Numbered from the stretch's first letter, positions 1-9,128 are shown. The stretch is 64,000 nucleotides of DNA from Brevibacillus laterosporus LMG 15441 (GCF_000219535.2 NZ_CP007806.1:3134501-3198500), one strand, 5' to 3'. Numbers and translations: made by a program. Notes: generated by a model not told the origin, from the sequence alone.

Positions 1-59
1 CGGCCATCTTTGTATGGTTAGGAATCATTTTACATAAGAGTTCAACAAAGTTTAACATT

Positions 60-1877
60 CTAAGATTGATATAAATTTACCAATTGGTGGTTAGGGTAGA
101 AGGTTTGGAGAATTTGCTCCACAGGCAGCCCCAGCTTATCAAGTGTCGAGGCACCATATTGACTCATCCCCACGCCATGACCATTTCCGCCGCCATAAAT
201 GATGACATTTTGAAGATTGCCTTGCTCATTACGACTTACTTCAAAGGCAACAAAGCCGGATGGTAACAGGCTGTAGTTCTTCATTGCTAGTTTAGCGTCA
301 TAGTGAGAGGAATCACCCGCGGTTCGATGAAGAATGACATCTCCACCACCGGTATAGGTCTTAGAAGGACGGAGTAAATAACGTACATTGTAATCCTTCA
401 CTACCTTAAAGGTACCATTACTTCCTTCCAAAATAAGCTCCTGAATGTTTCCATTCTCACCACGTTTGCTCACATAAAGATTATATAGGTCACCTACACC
501 GCTAGAAGGAATGGCTCCCTTCACGAAATTCCCATCGCCATTACTGATAAATACTCCATTTGGATCAGCGGCAGCACGAGCAGCTAGATTTTTATTAATC
601 GTATTTTGTAGCTCCCCTTTCGATAACTCAACCTTCCAGCGGAAAAATGGAGATTGGGAATCTACGCTCACGATTGATAAATCTTTGACAAACGAAAGCA
701 TATCTTCCTCACTTGAAATGGCTACTGGCAAAAATCCTTGTTTCTTTTGAGATTCCATAACAAAGCTCTGTGGAATCAAATAGGGTACACCGCTTCCTGG
801 AAATTGTTGTGTAATCGGATCAGGCCAAATTTCATGACGACCTGCCACCACTCCAGCAGATGATGAAAAGTAGCGTGCATCAACTAGCTCATCCCGATAC
901 TTCATGATGAGACCTGCTGTTGCCTCTACTGCTCTCGTCACTTTCGCATTTTCTAGAGTATTGTTGTAAACCTGGCTCATCGTACTATCATCTACATGAA
1001 AGCCTTTTGCCGCATAACGATTACTGTAGTAGTCGCTTAGTGCATATGTACGGGCTGCGATTGCCTGTGCTTTTAATGCTTCATCCCCGAAGGATGCTGG
1101 CATCTCGCTCGGTACGACTTGAAGCAAATATTGCTCAAGCGACAATTCATTGATGATAGATAGCTTACCGAAGGACACAGATGGTTTAACTTCCAGCACA
1201 CCTCGATATTTAGGTGTTCCTTGTGCTCGCTTGAGACTTAGCACCTCAGTCAGTCCATCTTTATTATCAGCAGGTACTACATAAAGACGTTCCGACATAG
1301 AAACGAGCGTTTGATTATTAACACTAACAGTTAAACTGTTTCCTTGATTCGTAATGTTTACAACTTGATTAGGTGCAACCTCAAACTGCTGATTCGTTCT
1401 TTTATCAATAAGGTACAAGCCCTCCGCTGACTTTGCTTGGAACGTAGTGTGATCAAGTGAACCAAAGCCTGTATTGTACAATCCTATGCGCATCCGATCG
1501 GCACGTGTTTCTCCCTCTAGGACCAACATATTGACTTGATTTTGTCCATTTACATAAACTCTGACATTTTCCGCACCGACACGCACATCTGCCAAAGATT
1601 TTGGAACAAGCGAATCGCCAGATAATTGATAAACTTGTGCCTCGTTTGCTAACGTAAGGAACCCCGACCGTTCCAATTCAATTGTTTTCTTTGCCGTATC
1701 CTTCACCATAATTTTCTCGGTGAGATACGTTCCTTGATTCATTTGATCCATGGATCGGTATGCATCTTTGTTACTAGCCACAAGCACAGGGGCTTTTAGC
1801 TGGCTTGCCAAAGCACTCGGTGTGATGGCCGTTGACATGAGCACCACCAATGACAGGATCGAACTTGTTTTTTTCAT
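60..1877 (-). CDS. SpoIID/LytB-domain secreted protein
   Basis: Predicted exported protein of 605 residues. Residues 1-24 form a signal peptide (basic start, hydrophobic core, ALA before the likely cut). The C-terminal half is a SpoIID/LytB domain: it opens near residue 245 with a segment containing VVPSEMP, where Glu258 matches the catalytic Glu of SpoIID lytic transglycosylases. It continues with KAQAIAARTYAL and ends with the family hallmark GHGVGMSQYGA. The domain cleaves glycan strands lacking stem peptides in SpoIID; here the role (sporulation or vegetative wall) is inferred. At 605 residues it is much longer than SpoIID (about 340) because of an extra N-terminal half of unknown function, about residues 25-225. 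The ATG follows AAAGGAG. No spoIIQ, spoIIIA or lytA/C neighbour is seen, so it is not called spoIID itself. Confidence 0.88.
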   Translation of the reverse strand: MKKTSSILSLVVLMSTAITPSALASQLKAPVLVASNKDAYRSMDQMNQGTYLTEKIMVKDTAKKTIELERSGFLTLANEAQVYQLSGDSLVPKSLADVRVGAENVRVYVNGQNQVNMLVLEGETRADRMRIGLYNTGFGSLDHTTFQAKSAEGLYLIDKRTNQQFEVAPNQVVNITNQGNSLTVSVNNQTLVSMSERLYVVPADNKDGLTEVLSLKRAQGTPKYRGVLEVKPSVSFGKLSIINELSLEQYLLQVVPSEMPASFGDEALKAQAIAARTYALSDYYSNRYAAKGFHVDDSTMSQVYNNTLENAKVTRAVEATAGLIMKYRDELVDARYFSSSAGVVAGRHEIWPDPITQQFPGSGVPYLIPQSFVMESQKKQGFLPVAISSEEDMLSFVKDLSIVSVDSQSPFFRWKVELSKGELQNTINKNLAARAAADPNGVFISNGDGNFVKGAIPSSGVGDLYNLYVSKRGENGNIQELILEGSNGTFKVVKDYNVRYLLRPSKTYTGGGDVILHRTAGDSSHYDAKLAMKNYSLLPSGFVAFEVSRNEQGNLQNVIIYGGGNGHGVGMSQYGASTLDKLGLPVEQILQTFYPNHQLVNLYQS

Positions 1878-2198
1878 GTTGTAGCTCCTTTCAGTTCCTA
1901 TACAAGGCCTGTCCCCTTAAAAGGTCTTTATCAGGCAAGCATTTGCTACCCTTTGTGTTTTTTTGGATAACTTTCCCTTCTATGTTTAGACTCAAGACAT
2001 GCCAAATAGTTTCACTTAATTTGAAAAAAAATATTTTAAAAATGCTCAAATCCATATGTAATGCGTATATATAATCAAAAATAAGTTCCTATTTTTTAGT
2101 ATTACTAAACTTTTAAAAGATAAATTTCATTCATTTTTTTGGATTTTTTCTACATTAAATCTTTCCGCTGCTTTTTTACGATTATGTTACTCCTATAT
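1878..2198. other. AT-rich intergenic region
   Basis: About 320 bases between the SpoIID-domain gene and the terminator of the next gene. It holds the ribosome site AAAGGAG of the SpoIID-domain gene and long A/T runs that could carry its promoter. I see no convincing ORF, RNA gene or repeat. Confidence 0.5.
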
Positions 2199-2243
2199 AA
2201 AAAGGGTTGAGGAACCAGCAACACTATGCTGAAGCCCAACCCT
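2199..2243 (-). terminator. Rho-independent terminator
   Basis: Read on the minus strand, AGGGTTG pairs with CAACCCT, with an inner CAGCA/TGCTG stem. A TTTTTATA tract follows. It sits just after the small gene at 2263 and supports that gene being transcribed. Confidence 0.7.
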
Positions 2244-2262
2244 GCTAACATTAAATATAAAG

Positions 2263-2466
2263 CTAGCCACGCTCATTTTGGGAAGAAAGCGTACTGGCAT
2301 ATAGCGAAAATACTTCACGAATAAACACATCTTTTCCAAAAGGTAACTGAGGAAATAAAAAAATGAGCTGATCTACCTGGTTTTTTACACGATAAGGAAT
2401 GGAGAAATCATCAAGTATTTTTTTAATTTGACCCCCATCCTCCCAGCTTACTTGATAACCAATCAT
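2263..2466 (-). CDS. Small hypothetical protein
   Basis: I do not recognise this family. The reading frame is open from 2496 (GTG), but the ATG at 2466 is 12 bases behind a perfect AGGAGG, so a 67-residue product is preferred. It is a mixed, mildly acidic soluble-looking protein with no signal peptide or membrane segment and a central hydrophobic patch (QLIFLFPQLPF). It is flanked by its own terminator (2199-2243) and stands apart from the PfkB gene upstream, so it looks monocistronic. A ribosome site plus terminator make it a probable real gene of unknown function. Confidence 0.6.
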   Translation of the reverse strand: MIGYQVSWEDGGQIKKILDDFSIPYRVKNQVDQLIFLFPQLPFGKDVFIREVFSLYASTLSSQNERG

Positions 2467-2611
2467 TGCTTTTACCTGCCTCCTAGCGCTGTCCACGGCA
2501 TCGCCTTTTTGCTAATCAGTATGCCTAATGGTTAGGAAGGAAATACGACAAATGGATTATATCGTAAATAATGCTCTTACCTAGTGACGAGCTATGAAAA
2601 AATGATGCTAT

Positions 2612-2641
2612 AAAAAAAGAACTAACCACAAGGGTTAGTTC
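2612..2641 (-). terminator. Rho-independent terminator of the PfkB gene
   Basis: GAACTAACC pairs with GGTTAGTTC (9 bp, 5-base loop). On the minus strand it is followed by TTTTTTT. It begins 8 bases after the stop codon of the kinase gene. Confidence 0.9.
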
Positions 2642-2648
2642 CTTATCC

Positions 2649-3623
2649 CTACGCCTGACCTACTAATTTATGCCGAAAAAGTAAGTCATGCATCTCTTGA
2701 TTTTGTTCAATTTTCTCCATTAAGTCAGGGCAGATGCTTTCTGTTGACTCAATTGTCCATCCTGCTACTCTGGTACCGCATATAACCGCCTCTTGAAGAG
2801 TTAAACCAGTGGATAGCCCCATGACAATACCAGAGAAGTAAGCATCCCCAGCACCGCTGCAATCAACTAGATTCACAGGGAATACAGGCTGATGCCCTTT
2901 AGCTCCCGTCTTCTTGTCATAGAATACAGAGCCTTTCTCACCCAATGTAATAACCATTTGCTGTAATCCAGAATGCTTCATGTAGTCAGTAAGTACTGCT
3001 AATTGACCCGCAATTTCCATATTGGTAAAATCAATACCAAAAATTTTGTCCGCTTCATAATTATTACAAACAAAACAATCAAACTCATGTAGTAGCTCTG
3101 GATGCTCAAGCACGATTTCCATATTAGCTGGCAAACCATAGATTGGTTTGTTATGCTTTTTGGCTAAGCTCGTGATATGAGAAATGATCTCGTGATTTAA
3201 GTCCAACTCCGTAATAATATGTGAGGAGGCTTGAACAATCTCTTCTCCTCTATCCTTGATCAATTGTTCCATCTGTTTTAAATCTGGCATTTGAGAGATA
3301 GAGCCTTGTAATTCTCCAGTCTCATCCAAAATAACCATCCACATTCCCATTCCACCGTGCTTGGTATAATGAGAATAATCCGTACTTACATTTGCTGCTT
3401 TCAAACGATTCTCAACGTCTGGCCCCATACCGGTGGTCTCTAGTACCGATACAAAAGCGGTTGGACAGCCCGCTCTCCCAAGATTTTCAGCAATGTTACG
3501 TCCTACTCCGCCATGAACAAATTGGACATTCCCTAGATTCCGGTTTTTGGCCTCATATGCTTGAAACGGAAATCCTTTCACATCCATAAAAACTGTTCCT
3601 AGAACAGAGAGAAAAAGACTCAT
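2649..3623 (-). CDS. PfkB-family carbohydrate/nucleoside kinase (PsuK-like)
   Basis: Ribokinase-fold sugar or nucleoside kinase using ATP. The substrate motif GGVGRNIAENLGRAG near the N-terminus resembles pseudouridine kinase (PsuK/YeiC). The anion hole and catalytic base lie in DCSGAGDAYFSG (Asp260 counting from the start used here). The frame is open from 3683, but that ATG has no ribosome site; the ATG at 3623 follows AGGGGT and starts directly in the core strand LFLSVLGTVFMD, giving 324 residues. No psuG (pseudouridine-5'-phosphate glycosidase) lies next to it, so the substrate stays uncertain. It appears monocistronic. Confidence 0.85.
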   Translation of the reverse strand: MSLFLSVLGTVFMDVKGFPFQAYEAKNRNLGNVQFVHGGVGRNIAENLGRAGCPTAFVSVLETTGMGPDVENRLKAANVSTDYSHYTKHGGMGMWMVILDETGELQGSISQMPDLKQMEQLIKDRGEEIVQASSHIITELDLNHEIISHITSLAKKHNKPIYGLPANMEIVLEHPELLHEFDCFVCNNYEADKIFGIDFTNMEIAGQLAVLTDYMKHSGLQQMVITLGEKGSVFYDKKTGAKGHQPVFPVNLVDCSGAGDAYFSGIVMGLSTGLTLQEAVICGTRVAGWTIESTESICPDLMEKIEQNQEMHDLLFRHKLVGQA

Positions 3624-3830
3624 AATCACTAGACCCCTGTCTTTATATTGTTTTATGTCATTGATAACTAATCCATATGCCATTTACATTATTGTAATAT
3701 TACCTTATTAGACAACATTCAACAATAGTTAAATGGAAAAACGGTTCGGCAATACCTGCTTATCGAAGAAAAACATGGTGCTACTGTATACAAATGAAAT
3801 CTACGTTTGCCATACGCTTTACCTTCAAAA

Positions 3831-3874
3831 GTAAAAGAGCGAACAAGAAACATTCCGCGTTTCTCCATTCGCTC
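3831..3874 (-). terminator. Rho-independent terminator
   Basis: On the minus strand GAGCGAA pairs with TTCGCTC, extended inward by an AGAAAC/GTTTCT stem. TTTTACTTTT follows. It lies downstream of the small basic gene at 3901. Confidence 0.8.
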
Positions 3875-3900
3875 ATGCCAAGCTTTAATTGTTAGAACTC

Positions 3901-4083
3901 CTATGAGCCGCCTGTTCTTCTACGTTGATTGTTAGGCTTCTTGTTGTTTTGCGTCTTTAGTACTTTAGTTGATTGATTTCCTTTTTGAAAATCCTTGTCA
4001 CTTGCCTGTTGTTTTTTCTGAGCTAGTCGTTGTTTCATCGCTTCAGCTAGACTAATTTTTTTTGGAGCTTGTTCATCTGACAT
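3901..4083 (-). CDS. Small basic, disordered protein
   Basis: 60 residues, very rich in Lys, Gln, Asn and Arg with a C-terminal NNQRRRTGGS. It starts with ATG after GAAGGTG and ends just before a strong terminator, so it is a credible gene. The N-terminal third (ISLAEAMKQRLAQKK) should form a helix; the rest looks disordered. I do not recognise a named family. The charge suggests nucleic-acid or ribosome contact, which is inference only. Confidence 0.65.
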   Translation of the reverse strand: MSDEQAPKKISLAEAMKQRLAQKKQQASDKDFQKGNQSTKVLKTQNNKKPNNQRRRTGGS

Positions 4084-4150
4084 AAATTTACACCTTCTTC
4101 ATCGAAAACTACTTTCTATTGTATAGCTTTTTATGAAAGCGTTCAATAAC

Positions 4151-5374
4151 CTATTTTTCTAGCAAAATCTGCAATTCTTCTCGTGCATAGGTATGAATTT
4201 GATCTGGGTTATAAGTAGAAGCTGCACCACCTTGGGCAATCAATGCGTTCCCCCCACCCTTTCCTTCGACTCGTGGTAGAATACGCTTTACCCACGTGTT
4301 CATCTCAACATCTGCCTCTTTTCCACAAGCACAGACAAATTGCTGTTTCGTACCACCTGTGATCAAAAGAACAATGGCATTCGCTTCCTGCCCAGTTATA
4401 AGCTGTGCTATTTTTTGTAGCTCAGATAAGGGCCGCTCTTCATACCGTTGCGTAATCAACATTCTGTCAGCTAGTTGTTCTGCTTGACGAATCAGCATGT
4501 CCTTCTCATGGGAGAACAACGCTTCTTTTACTTGCAACAGCTCGTCAGCTAGTTCTTTTTGCTCCGTATGTAATCGTAAGAGGGCCTCCTGCAACCCAGC
4601 TTCATTTGTTTGTAGAAGACGGCTAACCTGTCTTAACAGGGCATGCTTATCATGCAATCGCTCTACTGTTCGTTTTCCTACTGTAAACTCTAAGCGAATA
4701 TGCCCCTTATGCTTTTCCCACTGCAAAATAAGGATTGGTCCTACTTCACCAGTGCGATTAGGATGCGTCCCTCCACAAGGATTGTAGTCAAAGTCAGGAA
4801 TAATCACTAAACGAATATCTTCTTCAACAGTAGGTTTTTTACGTAACGGATATTTCTCCAGCTCTTCCTCATGTACAAAACGTGCGATGATATCACGATT
4901 CTCAAACACGATCTGATTCGCATAGGCTTCCACTTCTTTTGCCATCTCTTCGGTTAATTCTTTTATATCCAAATCGATGGTACAGGTTTCTTGTCCTAAA
5001 TGAAAGCCGATGGTAGAGGCACGATACTCCTCAGCAAAGGCTGCGGACAAAATATGTTGTCCTGCATGCTGCTGCATATGATCGAAGCGTCGATCCCAAT
5101 CAATGCTCATCTGAATCTGTTTTTGGTCTGAATGGAGTGGGTTTTCTATTTGATGCCAGACCACGCCCTCTCTATCTTCTACATCTAGTACCTTATGCTG
5201 CCCTATGTATCCTGTATCGTGTGGCTGACCCCCACCTGTTGGATAAAAGATGGTTTGATCAAACGCAACCCAGTTTTTCTGAAATTCATCGGTGACTTGG
5301 TGTAAGACGGTGGCTGTACATTCCCGCCAATAAGGATTTTGATAGTAGAGTTTGGTTGTCGCTGAAATTAACAT
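4151..5374 (-). CDS. alaX: AlaX-type alanyl-tRNA editing protein with DHHA1 domain
   Basis: Trans-editing hydrolase that removes Ser or Gly from mischarged tRNA(Ala), 407 residues from the preferred start. The editing core resembles the C-terminal part of AlaRS: GGGQPHDTG, the zinc ligands HAGQH and the Cys-containing CGGTHPNRTGE. A coiled-coil stretch (about residues 245-300) leads to a C-terminal DHHA1 domain with the Gly-rich GKGGGNALIAQGG, so it is the long AlaX form. The frame is open from 5434, but the ATG at 5374 follows GGAGGTG at ideal spacing and begins the conserved strand. It stands alone. Confidence 0.9.
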   Translation of the reverse strand: MLISATTKLYYQNPYWRECTATVLHQVTDEFQKNWVAFDQTIFYPTGGGQPHDTGYIGQHKVLDVEDREGVVWHQIENPLHSDQKQIQMSIDWDRRFDHMQQHAGQHILSAAFAEEYRASTIGFHLGQETCTIDLDIKELTEEMAKEVEAYANQIVFENRDIIARFVHEEELEKYPLRKKPTVEEDIRLVIIPDFDYNPCGGTHPNRTGEVGPILILQWEKHKGHIRLEFTVGKRTVERLHDKHALLRQVSRLLQTNEAGLQEALLRLHTEQKELADELLQVKEALFSHEKDMLIRQAEQLADRMLITQRYEERPLSELQKIAQLITGQEANAIVLLITGGTKQQFVCACGKEADVEMNTWVKRILPRVEGKGGGNALIAQGGAASTYNPDQIHTYAREELQILLEK

Positions 5375-5872
5375 GCTACTCACACCTCCGCCTCTATTAT
5401 AGAGGGAACCATGTAAAAAGAGCAAAAGAAGCACAATATTCGGATAGCAAATCTATGAAAATAGTTCACAGCGATCCAAACGCTGATAATCTTTCATTAC
5501 AAACATCTTAGTTATGTAAACCTTTGTTGAGGCCTTTTCCATACGTAGTTACTTTATAACTAAAGCATAACGTCCAATAAATGCAAATCTCAGCATGACT
5601 CACCAGTGAAATGGAAATTTACACAATGAAAACAAAAGCAATCGGGAATTGTTGAACACGAAATACGAAAACGATCTCAAAAATCATTTATTTATAAAGT
5701 ATTTTCAGTCCAAAAAGCAGCGACATAATCTGTACAAGTCCGCTTGTATAAGGTAAAATTATACATAATAGACAAACGTTTCAAATACAATTTGATACGT
5801 AAACAAAAGTAATCTATTTCAAAACTGTTCTTACATTACGGCAAAAAAATAACTTGGAAATGAGGTTATCTG
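5375..5872. other. Intergenic region with a short palindrome
   Basis: About 500 bases between divergent genes (alaX leftwards, acyl-CoA ligase rightwards). It carries the alaX ribosome site at its left end and GAGGT before the ligase ATG. A perfect palindrome TACAAG-TCCG-CTTGTA lies at 5733-5748, about 125 bases upstream of the ligase, and could be an operator. No RNA gene or T-box features are seen. Confidence 0.45.
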
Positions 5873-7378
5873 ATGAATACCTTACACACAATGTTAAAAA
5901 TTCGTGCTGAAAAAACACCTGATTTGGAAGCTCTTGTTGGTGGGTCCACTCGCTATTCATTTCAAATGTATAACGAAAGAGTCAATCAATTGGCACATTA
6001 TTTATTGGAAAACGGTATACAAAAAGGTGATCGGGTAGCCATCATGTGTAAAAACAATCACCCTTTTCCGACCATCATGATGGCAGCATTATGCATAGGA
6101 GCAATCGTTGTCCCCTTAAATCTTACCTACTCCTCTTATGAATTGGAAGGCATCCTCAATACATCTAAGCCGAAAATACTTTTCTATGACCAGGAATTTG
6201 CAAACGCACTTCCCAAAAATGATCTACTCCCCACTTCGATATTAATAGGCATAGGAATGGATACCTCAACAGCTTTTGAAGAAATCTTTAGTGGCAACTA
6301 TCCTTCTTCGCCCCCTTCTGTAACCGTAAATGAAAACGATACAGCATTTTACTGCTTTACTTCAGGAACCACTGGCAATCCAAAAGCTTGCGAGCTCATC
6401 CATCGTACTTTCTCTGAATCATTTAATGAAATGCTTTCTTATCCCCATGCTCATCAAAATGAACGTTTTCTTGCCGTCCATCATCTCTACCATCTAAGTT
6501 CGATTAATAACATGCTATATAGTATCGTTGCTGGAAATACGCTGGTCTTTTTGCATGATTACGATCCCATAAAAATTTGGGAGATGATTGATCAAGAAAA
6601 CATTACGATGATGATTGCTTTCCCTTATATTTTTACCTATATGCTACAAGAATTTAAAAAAAGCCAAAGAAAAACAACATCACTAAAAACTGTCAGCACA
6701 GGAGGCACAAAGGTTCCTTCTACCTTAATTAAGCACTATCACGAATTAGGAATTACAATGTCAGTCACTTATGGATGCACGGAAGCAATCGGAGTTAGCT
6801 TCTATACTCCTGAAATGGGGCTGGAAAAAACCGAATCTGCCGGAAAGCTCCTGCCAAAAGTTGTATGTAAAATTATCCATCCCCAAACAGGCGAGGAGTT
6901 GCCTATTGGAGAAGTTGGGGAGATTGTAGTGAAAAGCCCTTATGTATTTAAAGGCTATTGGAATAATCCTGAAGCCACTAATCAGGTGCTGAGAGAAGGC
7001 TGGCTACATACTGGTGATAGCGGTAAATTTGATGAGGATGGTTTTTTGTATATTATGGGTAGATATAAGGATGTTATTGTATCTGGTGGAAGAAATGTCT
7101 ATCCCGATCAGGTAGAAGATGTCATCATGCAAATACCACAGGTTCTAGAAGCAGCAGTAGTCGCTGCTCCTGATGAAATGTTAGGTGAAATCCCACGCGC
7201 CTATATTGTGAAGGAAGTCGGAAGTAGCCTTTCGGAGGAAAACGTTATCGAATATTGTAAACAAAGACTCGCTCTTTATAAGATCCCTCAAATTAGATTC
7301 ACTGATGCTCTACCGAAGAATAGCTTAGGAAAGGTGCTAAAACAAAGCTTACGAGAACGATCACTTGTCATGGAATAA
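5873..7378 (+). CDS. Acyl-CoA ligase (AMP-forming), class I adenylate-forming enzyme
   Basis: ATP-dependent activation of a carboxylic acid to acyl-AMP and then acyl-CoA, 501 residues. ATP-binding motif TSGTTGNPKA lies near residues 165-175, the A5 motif (YGCTEA) near 300, TGDSGKFDEDGFLYIMGR with the hinge near 385-400, and the C-terminal Lys motif PKNSLGKVLK near 488. The best family match is medium/long-chain fatty-acid-CoA ligase; the true substrate cannot be read from sequence. The ATG follows GAGGT. It is monocistronic, with a terminator at 7501-7546. No thiolation domain or NRPS neighbour is present. Confidence 0.85.
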   Translation: MNTLHTMLKIRAEKTPDLEALVGGSTRYSFQMYNERVNQLAHYLLENGIQKGDRVAIMCKNNHPFPTIMMAALCIGAIVVPLNLTYSSYELEGILNTSKPKILFYDQEFANALPKNDLLPTSILIGIGMDTSTAFEEIFSGNYPSSPPSVTVNENDTAFYCFTSGTTGNPKACELIHRTFSESFNEMLSYPHAHQNERFLAVHHLYHLSSINNMLYSIVAGNTLVFLHDYDPIKIWEMIDQENITMMIAFPYIFTYMLQEFKKSQRKTTSLKTVSTGGTKVPSTLIKHYHELGITMSVTYGCTEAIGVSFYTPEMGLEKTESAGKLLPKVVCKIIHPQTGEELPIGEVGEIVVKSPYVFKGYWNNPEATNQVLREGWLHTGDSGKFDEDGFLYIMGRYKDVIVSGGRNVYPDQVEDVIMQIPQVLEAAVVAAPDEMLGEIPRAYIVKEVGSSLSEENVIEYCKQRLALYKIPQIRFTDALPKNSLGKVLKQSLRERSLVME

Positions 7379-7770
7379 CAGATTTGTCGTTTACAAGCCA
7401 GTAGTCGTCTGCTTTGTTAAGAAGCTATTCCAGCGAAAAACAAACTGACTTTTATAACAATTCATCCACTTATAAGCGATATGAATACCTTTTTGTATAT
7501 AAAAAACTTGGAAACATGGAGAGTCTTCTCTTCTTGTTCCAAGTTTTTGTTTCTTTATGAGAAGAATGAGCTTCTGTTAGTCGGCAAACGCTTTACTAAG
7601 TATCCATTTTACAAATGTAGATTTTCTTAAAGAAGAGATTTTCACCTTTTAGGGCAAACTAATGAACACATTGTTACAAAAATGTGTTAAAATTGTGTTA
7701 TTCTTAAGAAAGACACAAAAATTTCACTTGTTTTCTTTCAAGATTTTTACTTTTAGAGGGAGGTTCCAAC
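7379..7770. other. Intergenic region
   Basis: Contains the terminator of the acyl-CoA ligase (7501-7546) and, towards 7770, the region that must hold the promoter of the 26-codon ORF, ending in GAGGGAGG. I see no other gene. Confidence 0.45.
7501..7546 (+). terminator. Rho-independent terminator
   Basis: AAAAACTTGGAA pairs with TTCCAAGTTTTT across a loop of about 22 bases and is followed by a T-rich tail. It lies about 120 bases after the acyl-CoA ligase stop. Confidence 0.8.
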
Positions 7771-7851
7771 ATGTTCACACTCCTAATTTGTATTATTATT
7801 GTAGCCATTGGAGGCGGTTTCTTTTTGTTGGGTCAAAAAAGAAGCTCGTAA
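7771..7851 (+). CDS. 26-residue single-span membrane micro-protein
   Basis: ATG preceded by GAGGGAGG at ideal spacing. It encodes 26 residues: a hydrophobic span (FTLLICIIIVAIGG then GFFLLG) followed by the basic tail QKRSS and TAA. This is the typical layout of bacterial small membrane proteins with the positive tail in the cytoplasm. A terminator-like hairpin follows at 7981-8006. I do not recognise a family. The strong ribosome site and the coherent single span are the evidence; expression is not shown. Confidence 0.55.
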   Translation: MFTLLICIIIVAIGGGFFLLGQKRSS

Positions 7852-7980
7852 AGCACACACCATCTACGCTTCACGATCTTCTTTTTGGGGAGTAGGATTT
7901 CTTTTTGAAGCTATTATGGATACTCATCAGGAATGTACAATTGGATCATTTTTTCATCCCACGAGACATTCCCCTAAACT

Positions 7981-8006
7981 ACTGCTTTCTGAAGAGCAGT
8001 TTTTTG
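7981..8006 (+). terminator. Rho-independent terminator
   Basis: ACTGCT pairs with AGCAGT, followed by TTTTTT. A second overlapping AGAGCA/TGCTCT pairing ends in TTTTTT a little further on. It could end the transcript of the 26-residue ORF. Confidence 0.6.
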
Positions 8007-8074
8007 CTCTGCTCTTTTTTAATAAGCAATCAAATCGCCCGATATATTGGGAAAGCTTCTAGATTATAGCCACA

Positions 8075-8132
8075 CAGCAAAAAGACAGCCACGTAAATAC
8101 CACTATCTGGCGGCATAACGGACTGTCTATTC
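8075..8132 (-). terminator. Terminator of the ykfC end of the operon
   Basis: On the minus strand GACAG pairs with CTGTC over a long loop, followed by TTTTTG. It lies directly after the ykfC-like stop codon. Confidence 0.5.
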
Positions 8133-8135
8133 TTT

Positions 8136-9128
8136 TTATTTATCGTCGTGAATAAAAACAGGGCTTGTTAAATGCCAGTAGCGCCGAGCAATACATAGTT
8201 CCGGCTCGTATTCGGGATGTCCAGTAATTTCTAGCTCTTCTACACAACGTCCTGTCTTAGGAGCGTGAAGCATCCGTGTACCTCCCAGCGAGATGGCCAC
8301 GTGATGAACAGCACCCTTCCCTTGTTCATAGGCAAAAAACAATAAGTCTCCTGGTTGTACCTTATCTAACGGTATCTCTTGCCCAAATGTAGCCTGATTG
8401 GAGGCATCTCGAGGAATTATTTTGCCAAATGCTTTATGCATGGAATAGGCAAACCCTGAACAATCATAGCCGAACGAAGAAGTCCCAGCCCACAGATAGG
8501 GCAGTCCAAGAAACTGCCTACCAGCGTGCACAATCAGCTCCCCTGAAACATCGCTCTTCTCGCCACGTGTACGGATAGACACATCTGCCTTTTGTAGCCA
8601 CCGCTCCCCGATGGGGGTCTGTACCCGAACCCACATCTCTTCTTGTTCAACGACAGGCAATTCAGTTAGGTAGCTCAATTCAAGCTCAATTGCTTTAGAA
8701 GGAAGCTTAGCTTCCCCGGTAACGGGCCCTTCCTTTTCAACATACAAGCACGCCTTATTGACTTGTACGACGGCAATTAGCTCTTCCGGGGTGGAAATGG
8801 GCCAATTCACCAGAGCCAATTGGGCACGAGGCATCCAGCCTGGATAACCCTTCTTATTTTTTAGAGTAGGCTGGTCACTGACAAGGACTTTTACCCAATC
8901 CCCAGCCTCTTCCTCTACATGAACAATCGTTCCAAACAAAACCTGCGTCTGTGTCTTGTTTGCCTCACAAAGCTCCAGCCGTTCGTGATAGCCAAGAACA
9001 CGCAACCACTCAGAGAGCTGTGCCGGATTTTGTAGGGCAGGCAGATCTAACTCGCGTGGTGATTCTGGAGACGTCCAAAGGGTTGCTACATTTACACTAA
9101 CAACATACTGCTGTTCATATGTAATCAT
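8136..9128 (-). CDS. ykfC: NlpC/P60 endopeptidase (YkfC-like, murein peptide recycling)
   Basis: 330 residues, similar in length to the three-domain YkfC of Bacillus. Two SH3b-like domains fill about residues 1-195. The NlpC/P60 domain (about 200-320) shows the catalytic Cys223 in YDCSGFAYS, the conserved PGDLLFF, and the His of HHVAIS. YkfC cuts between gamma-D-Glu and the diamino acid of L-Ala-gamma-D-Glu-containing peptides. No signal peptide is visible, which fits a cytoplasmic recycling role. It overlaps the epimerase gene by 4 bases (ATGA), so the two are translationally coupled. Together they would convert imported muropeptides to L-Ala-D-Glu and then L-Ala-L-Glu. Confidence 0.9.
   Translation of the reverse strand: MITYEQQYVVSVNVATLWTSPESPRELDLPALQNPAQLSEWLRVLGYHERLELCEANKTQTQVLFGTIVHVEEEAGDWVKVLVSDQPTLKNKKGYPGWMPRAQLALVNWPISTPEELIAVVQVNKACLYVEKEGPVTGEAKLPSKAIELELSYLTELPVVEQEEMWVRVQTPIGERWLQKADVSIRTRGEKSDVSGELIVHAGRQFLGLPYLWAGTSSFGYDCSGFAYSMHKAFGKIIPRDASNQATFGQEIPLDKVQPGDLLFFAYEQGKGAVHHVAISLGGTRMLHAPKTGRCVEELEITGHPEYEPELCIARRYWHLTSPVFIHDDK

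Noticed and set aside
60-1877. Calling this gene spoIID
   Set aside because: The SpoIID domain is clear, but the protein is nearly twice as long as SpoIID and lacks the usual neighbours, so only the domain is named.
7808-8062. 84-codon plus-strand frame overlapping the 26-residue ORF
   Set aside because: It passes through a terminator-like hairpin and lacks a ribosome site; the 26-residue frame has the GAGGGAGG site.
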